A stretch of 64,000 bases of DNA. It comes from Coriobacteriia bacterium (lineage in GTDB: Bacteria; Actinomycetota; Coriobacteriia; Anaerosomatales; SLCP01). Within the stretch, counting starts at the first letter, position 1; every line of letters starts with the position of its first letter. Position numbers and translations under genes: made by a program. Below the pieces are notes generated by a model. That model did no database searches, was not told where the DNA came from, and saw nothing but the letters and a program-made list of their open reading frames with translations. Of this stretch, positions 38,561-47,955 are shown in pieces. The stretch spans positions 1-64,000 of the forward strand of contig JAUVXE010000005.1 of assembly GCA_030603745.1 (NCBI GenBank). Direction: 5' to 3'.

Positions 38561-41392
38561 GTGAGCATCCGGAACCCCCGCTCGCGTGCCGCCTGGCGGC
38601 GGCACCTCTCGTCACTGCTGGTTCTCGCGATCGCCCTCTCGTGGAACCCGAGCCTCGGCGCCTCGAGCGCCGGCGCGACCGATGAAGCCGGGAAGTCGGG
38701 CGCTGTCCAGGCCGGACAGGGCCGCTTCACGGTCGTGGAGCCGCTCGCGACGACGACCGGCGACCCTGCTCCCGCGCATGCCGAGGGGGGCTCGCGCGCT
38801 GAGGCCGGCACGGTCATTGTTCGGTTTCGCGAGGGGGTTCGCCCCGGGGCGTCGGGCCGGTCCCAGGCCCACGTTCGCTCAGGCGGGAGGTCGGCCCGCC
38901 CGCTGCGCTTCGCACGCGATTTCGAGGTCGTCGAGGTTCCTCCCGGCCTGACCGCCCGGCAGTTGGCGGAGCGATACGCCCGCGAGCCGGGAGTGCTCTA
39001 CGCGGAGCCCGACACCGAGGTCCAGCTCGCCTCGGCCGCAGGGTCCGCTCATGTGGCCGTCCCGGACGACACCTACTTCGGCCGACAGTGGGGTCTGCGA
39101 AACGACGGACAGCGGGGGGGCACGCCCGAGGCCGACATAGGGGTCCTCGAGGCGTGGCGGACGACCCGGGGCTCGGCTGACGTCATAGTCGCCGTGATCG
39201 ACACGGGTGTCGACCACACGCACGTGGACCTGGCGTCCCGGATGGTGGAAGGCCTGGGGTACGACTTCATCGACGATGATGCGGATCCGATGGACGGACA
39301 CGGGCATGGCACCCACGTGGCGAGCATCATCGCGGCCTCTGCAGATGACGGCTTCGGGGTCGCCGGGGTCGCGCCCGACGTCCGGATCATGGCCCTCAGG
39401 GTCTTCGACGATTCGGGAAAGGGGGCGACGGTCGCAGGTCTCGTCGACGCCTTCGCGTTCGCTGAAGCGCATGGCGCGGACATCGTGAACGCATCGTGGG
39501 TAGTCAACACCGAGCATGCTGCACTGCGCGAGGCGATCGCGGGCTCCTCGGCGTTGGTGGTCGCTGCGGCGGGGAACAACAACGCGGACATCGATATGTT
39601 CGGCCGCTACCCTGCGGCCTGGAACGACGAGAACATCCTGGCGGTCGCCGCGACCGATCGGTACGACACCCTGGCCGGCTTCTCGAACCGGGGCGCGAAC
39701 TCCGTCGACGTCGCCGCACCCGGGGTCGACATCCTCGGAGCGATCCCCGGCCGCGAGGACGTGCACTTCTACGACGACTTCTCTGATCTGAGCGCATGGG
39801 TCTCCGAGTTCGGCCGCACCAACGAGTGGGGTCTGTCCAGCGATCACTTCACGAGCTCATCGAGCGCCCTTGCGGACTCGCCCGGCGCGCACTACGCGAA
39901 CGAGGAGGATTCGTTCGTCCGTACGCGTGAGCCGATCGATCTGACCGATGCGGTCGGCGCGAGGCTCGAGTTCGAGATGTTGCTCGACACGGAGTCGGGC
40001 TTCGACGGGGTGCGGCTCCGGGTGCACGACGGCATATCCTGGACGGATCCGAATGACGCGACCTGGAGCGGTTCGACCGGCGGGTCGTTCGACTCGTTCG
40101 TGGTCGACCTGTCCGCTTACGAGGGCCGACAGGTCAGAGTCGGGTTCCAGTTCCTCTCAGACGACACGATCGTCGGGCAGGGTGTCCACATCGATGACCT
40201 GAGGATCGTCTCATCTGCCTCGTCCGGACCCTCGAACCGGCATGCGTACCTGTCGGGGACGTCGATGGCGGCCCCGCATGCCGCAGGTGTCGCGGCGCTG
40301 GCGCTCGCGGCTGCACCCGGGCTGAACGCACCCGATCTGCGGAACATCCTCAGGGGGTCGAGCAACCCGCTACCGGCCCTTGCCGGCAAGGTCGCCACCG
40401 GAGGCCGGATCGACACGCGTGAGCTCTTCACCGTCCGGGCGACGGATGTCGAGCGCCTGTGGGGCTCGGACCGCTACGCGACCGCCGTCGCGCTCGCGAA
40501 AGAGGCCTACCCTGGTTTCGAAGGTGTCGAGTACGTGGTGGTCGCCTCGGGCGAGGATCGCGCGGCCGCCGACCCGCTGGCCGCCGCAGGGCTCGCGGGG
40601 GTACTCCAGGCTCCGCTCCTTCTCGTCCGGTCGGGCGGACTGCCGCCGATCGTCCGTTCCACGCTCGTAGGTCTGCCCGATGACGTGACGGTCATCGTGA
40701 TCGGAGGCGGTGTCGCGGTGTCCAAGCAGCTCGAGACCGAGCTCCTCGGCCTCTCGAGCGTGAGCGAGGTGCAGCGGATCGAGGGGCCGAACCGTTACGC
40801 GACAGCGCGGAGGATCGCCGACCGCATGAGGGCCGAGCTTCAGCATCAGGGTCGACCGATTCCCGAGACGGCGCTCTTCGCCAACGGCGCGGACGCCCAC
40901 GCGTTCTACGACGCGCTCGCGCTCTCAGCGGTCAGTGCCAACAATCACTTCCCCGTCCTGCTCCTGGAGCGCGACCGTGTCCCTGCCGAGACAGCGGCCG
41001 CCCTTCAAGATCATGACCTGCCCGACCGGATCGTCGGCGGGGGTCCGGCCGTGGTGAGCGATTCGGTCGTCTCCACCTTGGGGGCGGATCGATGGTCGGG
41101 GCCGGACCGGTACGCCACCGCAGCCGTGATCGCATCGCGGGCGGTCGATGCCGGCTACTCCTCGTACGGGTTCACGACTGTCGCGGCGGCGCTCCCCGAT
41201 GCAGTCGCGGGGGGAGCCATGGCCGGAAGCAGGGGAGGGGTACTGCTGCTCACGCATCGTGACCGGCTGACACCCGTCACCGCGAACGCCATCCTCTCGA
41301 ACCGAAGCGCGATCTCCCGCCTGTCCGTACTCGGCGGTCCGGCGAGCGTGACCGAGGCGGTTCGGACCGACATGCGCAGCTTGCTGCCCTGA
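38561..41392 (+). CDS. Secreted subtilisin-like (S8) protease with inserted beta domain and three CWB2 repeats
   Basis: A 943-residue exported protease. Signal peptide (to about 35), a propeptide of the fervidolysin/S8 type (about 85-150, GTVIVRFREGV), then the S8 domain with Asp214 (VIDTGVDH), His252 (GHGTHVAS), oxyanion Asn near 339 (AAAGNNN) and Ser568 (SGTSMAAPHAAG). Between the Asn and the Ser is an extra ~150-residue module (about 402-552) that looks like a jelly-roll/MAM-type domain as in immune inhibitor A proteases. Three CWB2 modules follow from about 625. The CWB2 region is very similar to that of the preceding L,D-transpeptidase, suggesting duplication. GTG start with GAGGAG upstream. 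It may process wall proteins or scavenge peptides at the surface. Confidence 0.9.
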   Translation: MSIRNPRSRAAWRRHLSSLLVLAIALSWNPSLGASSAGATDEAGKSGAVQAGQGRFTVVEPLATTTGDPAPAHAEGGSRAEAGTVIVRFREGVRPGASGRSQAHVRSGGRSARPLRFARDFEVVEVPPGLTARQLAERYAREPGVLYAEPDTEVQLASAAGSAHVAVPDDTYFGRQWGLRNDGQRGGTPEADIGVLEAWRTTRGSADVIVAVIDTGVDHTHVDLASRMVEGLGYDFIDDDADPMDGHGHGTHVASIIAASADDGFGVAGVAPDVRIMALRVFDDSGKGATVAGLVDAFAFAEAHGADIVNASWVVNTEHAALREAIAGSSALVVAAAGNNNADIDMFGRYPAAWNDENILAVAATDRYDTLAGFSNRGANSVDVAAPGVDILGAIPGREDVHFYDDFSDLSAWVSEFGRTNEWGLSSDHFTSSSSALADSPGAHYANEEDSFVRTREPIDLTDAVGARLEFEMLLDTESGFDGVRLRVHDGISWTDPNDATWSGSTGGSFDSFVVDLSAYEGRQVRVGFQFLSDDTIVGQGVHIDDLRIVSSASSGPSNRHAYLSGTSMAAPHAAGVAALALAAAPGLNAPDLRNILRGSSNPLPALAGKVATGGRIDTRELFTVRATDVERLWGSDRYATAVALAKEAYPGFEGVEYVVVASGEDRAAADPLAAAGLAGVLQAPLLLVRSGGLPPIVRSTLVGLPDDVTVIVIGGGVAVSKQLETELLGLSSVSEVQRIEGPNRYATARRIADRMRAELQHQGRPIPETALFANGADAHAFYDALALSAVSANNHFPVLLLERDRVPAETAAALQDHDLPDRIVGGGPAVVSDSVVSTLGADRWSGPDRYATAAVIASRAVDAGYSSYGFTTVAAALPDAVAGGAMAGSRGGVLLLTHRDRLTPVTANAILSNRSAISRLSVLGGPASVTEAVRTDMRSLLP

Positions 41393-41416
41393 AGTGCGAG
41401 CGATCGACCAGACCCC

Positions 41417-41425
41417 TGCTATCAT
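41417..41425 (+). promoter_or_regulatory. Extended -10 promoter of the amidase gene
   Basis: TGCTATCAT at 41417-41425, about 40 bases before the start codon and 25 after the previous stop. No good -35. Confidence 0.4.
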
Positions 41426-41466
41426 GGTACGGAGCCGAACGACGTCGTAGCCGAGGAGTAGCTGTC

Positions 41467-43155
41467 GTGTATATCGGACGTGCTGGTGGCGCGCGATCCC
41501 GCGCGCGGTTGCTTGCGATCCCCCTCCTGGTCGCCCTGCTCACCGCCGGCTCGCCGGCGATCGCGGTGGGGGCCCCGGTGACTCCCGCGAACCCGTCGGT
41601 GGTGATCGATCCGGGGCACGGGGGGGTCTATCCCGGCGCTGTCTACGGTGGGGTGACCGAGGCCGACCTGAACCTCCAGATCTCGCGTAGGCTCGCCGAG
41701 GAACTCGCCCGCAGGGGGATCGGGGCCTCGATGACCCGGACGGGTGACGTCACCGTGCGACCGGCGAACTCGATCCCCACCTGGCGATGGGACTCCTCCA
41801 CCGGGCGCTACATCTACCGCGACTGGGGCGGGAGCGACGCGACCTCGCTGCTCCGATGTGATCTTCAGCAGCGGGCCAACATCGGGAACCGATCGCGTGC
41901 CGACGTGTTCGTCTCCATCCACTGCAACGCCGCGGGATCGAGCAGCGCGAACGGCGCCGAGACCTACTGGGCCTCCAACGACCCGGCTGCTCGCCAGCTG
42001 GCGCTCGACGTCCAGGCGGGCGTCGTCGCGCGCACGGGCGCACGCAACAGGGGAGCGTTCTCAGCGAGCTTCTACGTGTTGCGCTGGTCGAACCAGCCCG
42101 CGATCCTGCTCGAGGCAGGATTCATGTCCAATCCTGCGGAGTTGGCGCGTCTCCGTGACCCCGCGTACCAGCGCCAGGTCGCCGCCGGCGTCGCCGATGG
42201 GTTGCAGGTGTACTTCAAGCGGCCGGTGAACGAGGGCCTGACGCGGTACGCGGGAGCCGACCGCTACGAGACGGCGGCAAGCCTGGTGCGAGCCAGGTAT
42301 CCCTCGGCCGACACGGTGATCCTCGCCTCCGGCGATACCTACGCCGACAGTCTGGTGGCCACGCCGTTGGCCGCCGCACGGCAGGCTCCGATCCTCACGG
42401 CGTCCCGCTCGGTCCTGCCCGATCCCACGCGGGTCGAGCTTGCGCGACTGCGGCCCCGGACGCTCATCGTCGTGGGCGGATCGGAGAGCGTGTCGAACGC
42501 GGTACTCGCGGCAGCGGCGAACGCGGCAGGACTGAATCCCTCGGATCCCACCGCGGTCCGCAGGGTCGCCGGGCCTGACCGGTACGCCACCGCGCTGGCG
42601 GTCGCGCACGAGCTGGGCGCTCCAGCGGGGACCGGCGCAGTGCTCGCTTCGGGCATGGGGTTCGCGGATGCGCTCAGTGTCGCGGCGAGTGCCGCCGCGA
42701 GGAACCAGCCGATCCTGCTCACGAACGATGCCGCACTGCAACCCGAGGTGCGAGCGTACATACTGAACGGCGGCACGCCGCGTGTGCTCACCGTCGTGGG
42801 TGGACAGACGGTGATCCCTCAGAGCGTGGTCGCGGGCCTGCCGCATCAGCGTCTCGGCGGCGCTGATCGTTTCGAGACGAACTGGCAGGTCTTCAGTGAC
42901 CGGTATACGAACGAGCAGCGAAGAAGGCCAGTCTTCGTCTCGGGCACGGACTTCCCTGACGCTCTCGTCGCGGGCCCGTGGGCGGCTCGGGAAGGGCGTC
43001 CGCTCCTGCTCGTGGGCAACACCCGGCTCCCGGAGTCCTTCCGGCCGTGGTACTACGCGAACCATGCACAGGTCAGCGATCCGGTGGTGGTGGGCGGCCC
43101 TGCGGCCGTCTCGGCCTATCTCGAGCCGATGCTGCGCAAGATGAAGATGCAGTGA
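41467..43155 (+). CDS. N-acetylmuramoyl-L-alanine amidase with three CWB2 repeats
   Basis: A 562-residue exported Amidase_3 (LytC/CwlV-type) hydrolase that cuts the lactyl-amide bond between MurNAc and the stem peptide. Zinc ligands and catalytic residues are visible: His51 in DPGHGG, Glu65 in GVTEADLN, His152 in SIHCNA and Glu216 in LLEAGFMSNP. Signal peptide at 1-35. Three C-terminal CWB2 modules follow from about 255 (RYAGADRYETAA, RVAGPDRYATAL, RLGGADRFETNW). The domain order matches B. subtilis LytC in reverse (there the CWB2 repeats are N-terminal). GTG start with GAGGAG upstream. Confidence 0.92.
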   Translation: MYIGRAGGARSRARLLAIPLLVALLTAGSPAIAVGAPVTPANPSVVIDPGHGGVYPGAVYGGVTEADLNLQISRRLAEELARRGIGASMTRTGDVTVRPANSIPTWRWDSSTGRYIYRDWGGSDATSLLRCDLQQRANIGNRSRADVFVSIHCNAAGSSSANGAETYWASNDPAARQLALDVQAGVVARTGARNRGAFSASFYVLRWSNQPAILLEAGFMSNPAELARLRDPAYQRQVAAGVADGLQVYFKRPVNEGLTRYAGADRYETAASLVRARYPSADTVILASGDTYADSLVATPLAAARQAPILTASRSVLPDPTRVELARLRPRTLIVVGGSESVSNAVLAAAANAAGLNPSDPTAVRRVAGPDRYATALAVAHELGAPAGTGAVLASGMGFADALSVAASAAARNQPILLTNDAALQPEVRAYILNGGTPRVLTVVGGQTVIPQSVVAGLPHQRLGGADRFETNWQVFSDRYTNEQRRRPVFVSGTDFPDALVAGPWAAREGRPLLLVGNTRLPESFRPWYYANHAQVSDPVVVGGPAAVSAYLEPMLRKMKMQ

Positions 43156-43190
43156 AGGCTGGCCCCACCGCGGGCCCGGACTGTCTGCGG

Positions 43191-43199
43191 TGCTATACT
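43191..43199 (+). promoter_or_regulatory. Extended -10 promoter of the SpoIID-CWB2 gene
   Basis: TGCTATACT at 43191-43199, five of six matches in the -10 plus the TGn extension, 36 bases before the start codon. No clear -35. Confidence 0.45.
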
Positions 43200-43234
43200 T
43201 TACACAGGACTGCACCGCATATCGGGGGTACGTC

Positions 43235-45505
43235 ATGTCTCGTCGCAGCACACGTCGCAGCAGAATCTCGGCCTTGATACGCGCCTCGGGCGTCCTGGCG
43301 CTCACGACCGCGCTGCTCCTCGGCTCGCTCGCCGCCCCTTCGGCCGCCGAGGCGACCGTCCCCACCTTCACCTTCCAGGGCACCGGCTGGGGTCACGGTA
43401 TCGGACTCTCGCAGTGGGGGGCGAAAGGGTTCGCCGAGGCAGGCCGAGACGGAGAGTGGATCGCCCGTTACTACTTCCCTGGCACCACGATCGGGAACGT
43501 CGCACAGACCACCCGGCAGGTGAACCTCGACGCCGCGGCCAACTACCGCGTCGGGACCTCCGGATACAACGCGGGGTTCACCCGGTCCCAGTGGCGCCTC
43601 CGCCCGGGATACGACGGCGCCTCGCTGCGAGTCAACGGGGTCAACTACGCCGACGGGATCTACACGTTCCAGGTGAGCGGGAGTCAGATCCAGCTGAGGA
43701 ACTCGGCCGGATCGGTCCTCAGGTCGTTCACCGGCGCGGTCGACGTGAGCACCGTCGGGGGCGGCACTCCTGCGCTCACTCAGGTGGTCGATGCGTCGGG
43801 CCCGTTCGGGCACACCTTCGTCCGGTATCGCGGGACGATGCGGATCACGGCGAGCAGCGGGAGGCTCAAGCTGTTGAACCAGATCGGGATGGAGGACTAC
43901 CTTCGTGGTGTCGTCCCCCGGGAGAGTCCTTCCTCATGGCACCTCGAAGCTCTCAAGGCCCAGGCGATCGTCGCACGTTCGTACGCGCACCGTAGCCCGG
44001 GGGAGCTCTACTCCACCACGTGGAGCCAGGTCTACAACGGCCATTCAGCCGGATCGAACCGGGGGGCCACCACCCCCCACGAGGCGAGCCGCACCAACCA
44101 GGCGGTCGATCAGACGCGCGACCGGGTGGTGATGTATAGCGGCGCGGTCGTCCAGACGTTCTTCCACAGCTCGTCGGGTGGGCACACCGCCAACATCGAG
44201 GACGTGTGGCTCCGCACGGGTGAGCCGTCCTCGAAGTTCCCGTATCGGCGTGGCGTGCCTGACCCGTTCGTCGAGGCAGCGGGTTGCCCGAACACGCCAT
44301 GGAGGACCGCCGATGTCAAGCAGCTCGACGGCAAGGCGTTGGCGAACGCCCTTCGGACGTATGCGGCGGCCCAGGCTCCGGCCGGGGCGGGTACCTCCGT
44401 CTGGGTGTCCTCGCTGCGCTACGACATCGCCCCCTCCGGCCATGTCCGGACGATCGACATCTCGTGGTCCAACGGTGCCGCGACCCTGGGCTTCCCGGGC
44501 GACACACTCCGAAGCGCGCTCGGCCTGCGGTCGACGCGGTTCGGTCCCACGTTCCCGTTCGAGCGGACCGCTCACAGCGACCGCTACACGACCGCGGTCG
44601 CCATCTCGCAGCGGCTGTATCCTGCCGGGAAACCCGCCAGTGCCGCCGTCATCGCCGCGGGCGAGGACCACCGGTTCCCTGACGCGCTCACCGCGGCGGG
44701 TCTCGCCGGGGCCGTCAACGGCCCGGTCCTGCTCGTCCAGCAGGACTCGATCCGGGGCGAGGTCCTCAGTGAGCTGACCCGCCTCAACGTGAACAAGGTC
44801 TACCTGGTCGGGGGTCCGCAGGCCATCGCGCCATCGGTTCAGGGCGTGCTCGAGTCTCGCGGCTTGACCGTCGAGCGTCTCGCCGGGGATCAGCGGTACG
44901 GCACGGACCGATATGGCACCGCGGCGACGGTCGCGATGGCCATCAAGGAGACAGGCGGGTTCGACGGGAGCGTCCTCGTCGCCTCAGGCGAGAACTGGCC
45001 GGATGCCGCGGTGGCAGCGTCGATCTCCGCCGGGACCGCGCGCCCGATCGTGCTTGTAGCACGGGATTCGGCTCCGGCAGGCAGCGTGCGGGCACTCGCG
45101 GACCTCGGGGCGACGCAGACGATCGTCTTCGGCGGGCCTGCGGTGATCTCCGCCGCGACCATCTCCGAGCTTGGAGTCCCGCCCGTGCGCCGCTTCGGCA
45201 TGACCGGCGACCGCTACGTGCTCGCCGCCGACGTGGCAAGGTGGGCGGTCGCCACCCAGGGCTACACGATCGACCGGCCCTACATCGCGAGCGGGACCAC
45301 ATCGCCGGACGCCGTCACGGGTGGCGTGCTCGCGGGCGCGACTCGCAACCCGTTGCTCTATGTGCGCAGGGACACCGCACCCACGGGTACGGCCACGCTC
45401 CTCGCTCAGGAACGAGCGCGAATCGAGCTTCTCCAGGTCATCGGCGGACCTGCAGCGGTGGGCTACGGGGCGATCTCGTCGATGGCGGCGGCCCTGCAAC
45501 CGTGA
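43235..45505 (+). CDS. SpoIID/LytB-domain protein with three CWB2 repeats
   Basis: A 756-residue exported protein. After a signal peptide (to about 38) comes a SpoIID/LytB region with GTGWGHGIGLSQWGAKG and LKAQAIVARSYAH, HSSSGGHT, and a second VEAAGCPNTPW segment. In B. subtilis, SpoIID is a lytic transglycosylase acting on denuded glycan strands, and LytB is the amidase enhancer; both belong to this family. The family-typical glutamate region GMEDYLRGVVPRE is present. Three CWB2 modules follow from about 450. No other sporulation gene is in the window, so a role in wall turnover, together with the adjacent amidase, is more likely than sporulation. ATG 43235 follows GGGGGT. Confidence 0.9.
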   Translation: MSRRSTRRSRISALIRASGVLALTTALLLGSLAAPSAAEATVPTFTFQGTGWGHGIGLSQWGAKGFAEAGRDGEWIARYYFPGTTIGNVAQTTRQVNLDAAANYRVGTSGYNAGFTRSQWRLRPGYDGASLRVNGVNYADGIYTFQVSGSQIQLRNSAGSVLRSFTGAVDVSTVGGGTPALTQVVDASGPFGHTFVRYRGTMRITASSGRLKLLNQIGMEDYLRGVVPRESPSSWHLEALKAQAIVARSYAHRSPGELYSTTWSQVYNGHSAGSNRGATTPHEASRTNQAVDQTRDRVVMYSGAVVQTFFHSSSGGHTANIEDVWLRTGEPSSKFPYRRGVPDPFVEAAGCPNTPWRTADVKQLDGKALANALRTYAAAQAPAGAGTSVWVSSLRYDIAPSGHVRTIDISWSNGAATLGFPGDTLRSALGLRSTRFGPTFPFERTAHSDRYTTAVAISQRLYPAGKPASAAVIAAGEDHRFPDALTAAGLAGAVNGPVLLVQQDSIRGEVLSELTRLNVNKVYLVGGPQAIAPSVQGVLESRGLTVERLAGDQRYGTDRYGTAATVAMAIKETGGFDGSVLVASGENWPDAAVAASISAGTARPIVLVARDSAPAGSVRALADLGATQTIVFGGPAVISAATISELGVPPVRRFGMTGDRYVLAADVARWAVATQGYTIDRPYIASGTTSPDAVTGGVLAGATRNPLLYVRRDTAPTGTATLLAQERARIELLQVIGGPAAVGYGAISSMAAALQP

Positions 45506-45518
45506 GAGACGCCGTCCG

Positions 45519-45540
45519 CGCCAGGCGGCTGCGCCTGGCG
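45519..45540 (+). terminator. Hairpin after the SpoIID-CWB2 gene
   Basis: CGCCAGGCG and CGCCTGGCG form a perfect 9-bp stem with a GCTG loop, 14 bases after the stop codon. No U-tract follows, so it is either a weak terminator or an mRNA end-protecting hairpin. Confidence 0.5.
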
Positions 45541-45589
45541 ACCATCCACATGTCAGAGCGAAGCACCGTGATGCCGCAGGGAGCGACCG

Positions 45590-46804
45590 ATGGGTGACCG
45601 TCTCGGCGCAGTGGTGTTCGCGAAGCTGTTCCCGAACCCCGCCGAGCCGTATCGTGGCATCTTCGTGGCCGACCAGTGTCGTGCGACCGCGTGGGCAGTC
45701 GACTGGACGGTGGTCGCACCGGTTCCGTGGGTACCACGGTTCGCAGCAAGACTCTTCGGCAAGCCCTACGTGAAGGGGAACAGGTCGTTCGAGGGCCGGA
45801 CGCTCTTTCACCCCCGCTACCCGGTGCTTCCGAGACGGCTCTTGTACGCGACGGTCGCGCCACTCATACGGAGGACGGCGCGCGGCGCGTTCAGGCGTGC
45901 GGTCGCCGAGGTCGATGCCCGCCTCGTTCACGTTCATGACCTCTATCCCAGCGGAGCGGCCGCATGGCGCCTGTGTGAGGAGGTTCGGCTCCCATATGTA
46001 CTCACGGTTCACGGACTGGACCTCTACTCGAACCTGGCCAACCCTCGCTGGCGCTCCCAGATCATTGCGGCAGCCAGGGGGGCGGCGGCGATCGTGTGCG
46101 TCGGGACCCCGCTCGCTCAAGACTGCGTGGCGGAGCTGGGTGTCGACCCGGCTCGCGTTCTCGTCATCCCGAACACCTACGACACGACGCGCTTCGTGCC
46201 GCTTGCGCGTGAGCGGAGTGCGGACGGCGCCATCCGTCTGGCGACACTCGGTCGCCTGTCGAGGGAGAAGGGCCACGACCTTCTGCTTCGTGCTCTGGCC
46301 ATGCGACTCGCTGCCGGTTCCTCGCTCAAGCTGACCTTCATCGGAGACGGCCCGGAGCTCCCCGCGCTCGAGGCCCTCGCCGACGAGCTCGGAGTCGGCG
46401 ACCATGTGACCTTCACAGGCACGCTCCTCGGACCCGACGTGCCCTCGGCCTTCGCCGAGTCTGACGTGTTCGTGTTGCCATCCCGCTCGGAAGGCTTCGG
46501 CGTCGCACTCATCGAGGCGCTTGCGACAGGTCTCCCGGTCGTCGCGACCCGTTCGGGTGGACCTGCCGACATCGTCGGCCCCGACGACGGCGTGCTGGTG
46601 GAGGCGGGAGACGCGAGCGCGCTGGCTCACGGCATCGCCGACGTCGTCGCGAACCTCGACCGTTTCGACACGCAGCGGATCGCGATGCGCGCCGCTGAAC
46701 GTTACTCCCCCGAAGCGGTCGGCACGCGGCTCGTCCGCCTCTATCGAGAGGTGCTCGCGGGTGAGCCCGTCTCCGGCACGCTCGCCGAGGAGGGCCGGCC
46801 GTGA
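45590..46804 (+). CDS. Glycosyltransferase family 4
   Basis: A 404-residue GT-B enzyme with LVHVHDLYPSGAAAWRL and LTVHGLDLYSN in the acceptor domain, VIPNTYDTTRF, LGRLSREKGHDLLL, and the GT4 donor motif PSRSEGFGVALIEALATGLPVV. No membrane segment. ATG with GGGAG upstream; its stop overlaps the GTG of the next transferase by four bases. It opens a plus-strand run of three transferases, Wzy and Wzz that are overlapping or nearly so, and so probably one operon. Confidence 0.88.
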   Translation: MGDRLGAVVFAKLFPNPAEPYRGIFVADQCRATAWAVDWTVVAPVPWVPRFAARLFGKPYVKGNRSFEGRTLFHPRYPVLPRRLLYATVAPLIRRTARGAFRRAVAEVDARLVHVHDLYPSGAAAWRLCEEVRLPYVLTVHGLDLYSNLANPRWRSQIIAAARGAAAIVCVGTPLAQDCVAELGVDPARVLVIPNTYDTTRFVPLARERSADGAIRLATLGRLSREKGHDLLLRALAMRLAAGSSLKLTFIGDGPELPALEALADELGVGDHVTFTGTLLGPDVPSAFAESDVFVLPSRSEGFGVALIEALATGLPVVATRSGGPADIVGPDDGVLVEAGDASALAHGIADVVANLDRFDTQRIAMRAAERYSPEAVGTRLVRLYREVLAGEPVSGTLAEEGRP

Positions 46805-47955
46805 GTCGGTACATCGTGATGCTCGCGAGCGGGAACGGCACCGCGGATCCCCGCATCGCGAAGGAGGCCGAGGCGCTCGTCGCGGCCGGTCACCGGATCG
46901 TGGTCCTCGCCTGGGATCGGGCAGGCGAGAACCCGCGCGTGATCGAACGCGAGGGGTGGCGCATCGAGGCCCACGGCCCGCCGGCGCGCCACGGGGCCGG
47001 AGCGCGGAACATCCTCGGGTATCGCCGGTACTGGACTGCCGCCGCTCGCCGTGTCGCCGAACTGAAGCCCGACGTCGTGCACGCGCACAACCTCGACACG
47101 GTCCCTGCTGCCCTGAAAGCGATGAGGCTCCTCGGCGAGCGGCCCTGGCTGGTCCTCGACTTCTGGGAGATCTATCGTGAGAGTCGTGCGTTGCCCGGGC
47201 GTGGGGTCGTCGGCGTTCTGGCGAGGTGGGCGGCTCGCCGTCTCGAGCGTCGATCGATCCCGCAGGCGGACTTCGTGATCACCGTGGTCCAAGGACAGGT
47301 CTACTACTACGAAGAGCTCGGCGCGCGAGAGGTCGTGGTCGTCGAGAACGCCCCCGATCTCGAGCGCTACGCAGTGTACGGCGGTCCGGCCGCGTCCGGT
47401 GAGTTCGTGGTCGGGTTCATCGGCCAGAAGCGGTGGGTGCCGTCGCTCGAGACGCTCATGCGTGCGATTCAGCCGTACCCTGACGTCCGTGCCGTGCTCG
47501 TGGGAGGCGGACCCTCGGAGGCCGAGGTCGCGCGCCTCGCCGCCGGCATGGAGCGTGTCGAGACCCGCGGCCAGGTCCCGCCTGAAGAGATCCCCGCCCT
47601 CTACCGCACGGTGGACGCCGTCTACGCCTGCTACGACACGTCTCTCCTGAACTGGCGCACGAGTCTTCCGGTCAAAGCGATGGAAGCGATGGCTCTGGGC
47701 CTTCCGGTCCTGGTATCGAAGGGGAGCTGGATGGGAGCGTTCGTCGAGGAGCACGGCATCGGCTACGCGGTCGATGACACGGACCCCGCGGATGTCGGTC
47801 GCGCGATAGCGGACCTCGCAACCGACCGCGAAGCCGCCCGCGAGATGGGGCGCCGGGGTCGTGCGATCGCGGAGCGCGAGCTCAACTGGGCGTCGGCGGC
47901 CGGTCGACTGGTGGATGCCTACTCGCGCATGGAGCGTCGCGATGCGGACGCCTGA
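46801..47955 (+). CDS. Glycosyltransferase (GT4-like)
   Basis: A 384-residue GT-B transferase: MLASGNGTADPRIAKEAEAL at the start, VVHAHNLDTVPAAL, VVVVENAPDLERY, VGFIGQKRW and SLPVKAMEAMALGLPVL. Slightly shorter than typical GT4 proteins. The GTG start overlaps the previous stop, and its 3-prime end overlaps the next gene by 14 bases. Sugar specificity is unknown. Confidence 0.83.
   Translation: MSRYIVMLASGNGTADPRIAKEAEALVAAGHRIVVLAWDRAGENPRVIEREGWRIEAHGPPARHGAGARNILGYRRYWTAAARRVAELKPDVVHAHNLDTVPAALKAMRLLGERPWLVLDFWEIYRESRALPGRGVVGVLARWAARRLERRSIPQADFVITVVQGQVYYYEELGAREVVVVENAPDLERYAVYGGPAASGEFVVGFIGQKRWVPSLETLMRAIQPYPDVRAVLVGGGPSEAEVARLAAGMERVETRGQVPPEEIPALYRTVDAVYACYDTSLLNWRTSLPVKAMEAMALGLPVLVSKGSWMGAFVEEHGIGYAVDDTDPADVGRAIADLATDREAAREMGRRGRAIAERELNWASAAGRLVDAYSRMERRDADA

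Noticed and set aside
43235-45505. SpoIID as evidence for endospore formation
   Set aside because: SpoIID/LytB domains occur widely in non-sporulating bacteria; no other sporulation gene is in the window and this one is fused to CWB2 repeats within a wall-polymer island.
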